A stretch of DNA of 8,662 bases. Source: Candidatus Zhuqueibacterota bacterium. GTDB taxonomy: Bacteria > Zhuqueibacterota > Zhuqueibacteria > Residuimicrobiales > Residuimicrobiaceae. Each line of letters begins with the position of its first letter. The first letter of the stretch is position 1. The notes beneath the pieces were generated by a model, which had not been told where the DNA came from, made no database searches, and saw nothing but the letters and a program-made list of their open reading frames with translations. Positions 7,573 through 8,662 of this stretch are shown one piece after another. The position numbers were made by a program, and so were the translations under genes. The stretch covers positions 1-8,662 of the forward strand of contig JAFGSU010000275.1 of NCBI GenBank assembly GCA_016934435.1. The letters are read 5' to 3'.

Positions 7573-8430
7573 CTAATCAAGTTGAAAAGAGTCACCGGCT
7601 GTGAGAACATGCAAGTCCATATCCCGCGCCCGTAACCGGCCGTTGCCGTCCACCGAAATATTCCGGGCATCTCTGGCGTCGTAGATCAGCACTGTACCCG
7701 TCCCGAACACCTCAAAATGGTCGTCCGGGTACACCAGAATGGCGGTGGATTCATCGATGCCGATGCCGAGCAGATTCGGATGTTCCAGCACGCAGCTGAT
7801 GAGCCGGTTGTTGCGTTTGCGCTTGACGAAATGCTGATCGATGATGGCCTCGTCAATGAAACCAAAGCCGTTTTCGGTTTCTATATTGCCTGCCTGAATG
7901 GTGGAAAAGGCATTTGTAGAGTCTTTCTGTACCAGTTCGTTGCCGGTGATCATCACCCGGCTCATCACCGCGGCGCCGGCACTGGTGCCGCCGATGATGC
8001 CGCCGGCGGCATAAACCTGGCGGATGGCCGATTCGGCTCGCGTGCCGCCGATTCGCTTCATCAGGCGTTGCTGCACACCGCCTGTGAAATAAATGCCGCG
8101 ACAACGTCTGATTCTGTTCACCGTGGTGTCGGCATTGGCGGTCTCCACACCGTCGATATGAATATAGGAGACATCCTCAGCGCCCTGTTTGATGAATTGC
8201 TCGACGCCGGCGAGGCCGGATTCGTGCGGCACAGAGCTGGCGGAGGTGATCATCAGCACGGGGCCGCCTTTGCACAGCCGGACAAACTTTTGCAGTGCAT
8301 CCGCAGGCCTTTTGCCGCCGCCGATAATGAACAGATAACCCTGTTCGTCGTCTTCCGAACAGCGGATACTGAGAATTGCCAGAACAGCCACCACGATGCA
8401 TAGAAGGTATGTATGCCGCTTCACGCTCAC
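7573..8430 (-). CDS. cphB: Exported cyanophycinase-family serine hydrolase (peptidase S51)
   Basis: A complete 285-residue protein of the cyanophycinase family, which cuts multi-Arg-poly-Asp (cyanophycin) into beta-Asp-Arg dipeptides. Visible features are: GGG at 37-39; FTGGVQQ at 115-121, with Q120 matching the family's substrate-binding Gln; nucleophile S150 in GGTSAGA (147-153); DQHFVKRKRNNRL at 198-210; and GIGIDESTA at 222-230. D198, Q199, H200, R204, R206 and R209 have the same spacing as the residues described for Synechocystis CphB, which favours true cyanophycinase rather than generic dipeptidase-E activity. Residues 7-23 form a hydrophobic export signal and C24 could carry lipid, but SIRC is a poor lipobox, so periplasmic, membrane-anchored or extracellular placement is open. 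The first codon is GTG in a GTGA overlap with the upstream peptidase stop. A second GTG at 8424 has better-spaced GGAG and would remove two residues. Exported relatives are sometimes named CphE. Confidence 0.88.
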   Translation of the reverse strand: MSVKRHTYLLCIVVAVLAILSIRCSEDDEQGYLFIIGGGKRPADALQKFVRLCKGGPVLMITSASSVPHESGLAGVEQFIKQGAEDVSYIHIDGVETANADTTVNRIRRCRGIYFTGGVQQRLMKRIGGTRAESAIRQVYAAGGIIGGTSAGAAVMSRVMITGNELVQKDSTNAFSTIQAGNIETENGFGFIDEAIIDQHFVKRKRNNRLISCVLEHPNLLGIGIDESTAILVYPDDHFEVFGTGTVLIYDARDARNISVDGNGRLRARDMDLHVLTAGDSFQLD

Positions 8431-8662
8431 TCCGTCCGAATGAGTTTATGCAAAATTTGTGCGCCCGCTTCCATGTCGCGCAGGGCGATTTTTTCTTCCG
8501 TCGAATGGGCATTGGAAGCGCCGATGCCGACGTTGACGGTATGGATGCCGTGGGCATACAGGGCGTTGGCATCGCTGCCGCCCGAATAAACCATGGGATC
8601 GGGTTTGACGCCCATTTCCTCGAAAGCGCTGTGCAGCCTGCGAATAACCGGCAGCTCCGGCG
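8427..8662 (-). CDS. M20-family (PepT-like) metallopeptidase, C-terminal 77 residues only
   Basis: The frame enters from the right edge (first whole codon at 8660) and ends at TGA 8429-8427, so only the last 77 residues are seen. They contain GGSDANALYAHGIHTVNVGI and NAHSTEEKIALRDMEAG. This is the C-terminal part of the catalytic domain in M20 tripeptidase/PepT-like enzymes, and the His of NAHSTEE (fragment residue 52) corresponds to the last zinc ligand. Such enzymes are usually cytoplasmic di- or tripeptidases using two metal ions. The stop overlaps the GTG start of the cyanophycinase gene by 4 bp, which indicates translational coupling and a shared operon. The likely job is to hydrolyse dipeptides made by its neighbour; other M20 specificities cannot be excluded without the N-terminal part. 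Confidence 0.85.
   Translation of the reverse strand, partial: PELPVIRRLHSAFEEMGVKPDPMVYSGGSDANALYAHGIHTVNVGIGASNAHSTEEKIALRDMEAGAQILHKLIRTE

Noticed and set aside
7717..8403. Plus-strand open frame of 228 codons opposite the cyanophycinase gene
   Set aside because: Its length is a by-product of the GC-rich codon pattern of the real gene. The translation is His/Gly/Ala-rich without domain features, and the minus strand encodes clear catalytic motifs.

Overview
The window reads almost entirely from the minus strand and looks like part of a chromosome from a Gram-negative bacterium of the FCB superphylum. The best guess is a Calditrichota/KSB1-like or neighbouring lineage rather than classical Bacteroidota. 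Three things support this: a secreted protein ends in a type IX secretion (T9SS) type A sorting/FlgD-Ig-like tail carrying NYPNPFNPSTTI; there is a TonB-dependent receptor with an N-terminal carboxypeptidase-like regulatory domain; and base composition is moderate. The phylum is inferred from protein style only.

In transcription order (high to low coordinates) there are two modules. The first (8662 to 6164) is a tight catabolic operon. It holds the C-terminal end of an M20-type (PepT-like) metallopeptidase, then an exported cyanophycinase-family serine hydrolase that overlaps it by 4 bp (GTGA), then a YfcC-type multi-pass carrier 17 bp further on. The cyanophycinase keeps its catalytic Ser and the DQHF..R.R..R substrate-binding pattern. 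The three can work together: release of beta-Asp-Arg-like dipeptides outside the cytoplasm, uptake or exchange at the inner membrane, and hydrolysis by the metallopeptidase. The pathway is inferred; the families are clear.

The second module (6121 to 1) is for the cell envelope or secretion. A 625-residue secreted protein is built from two tandem copies of a ~250-residue domain plus a T9SS tail. It is followed by a 240-bp intergenic region with three inverted repeats and a possible promoter, then a complete 846-residue TonB-dependent receptor. Sixteen bp after that begins a large secreted protein that runs off the left edge (482 codons seen, no stop). Parts of this truncated protein resemble the duplicated domain of the 625-residue protein, so the receptor sits between two apparently related exported proteins. 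Their ligand is unknown.

No RNA genes, insertion sequences, CRISPR arrays or broken genes were seen. The only sizeable gene-free stretch is 4004-4243.
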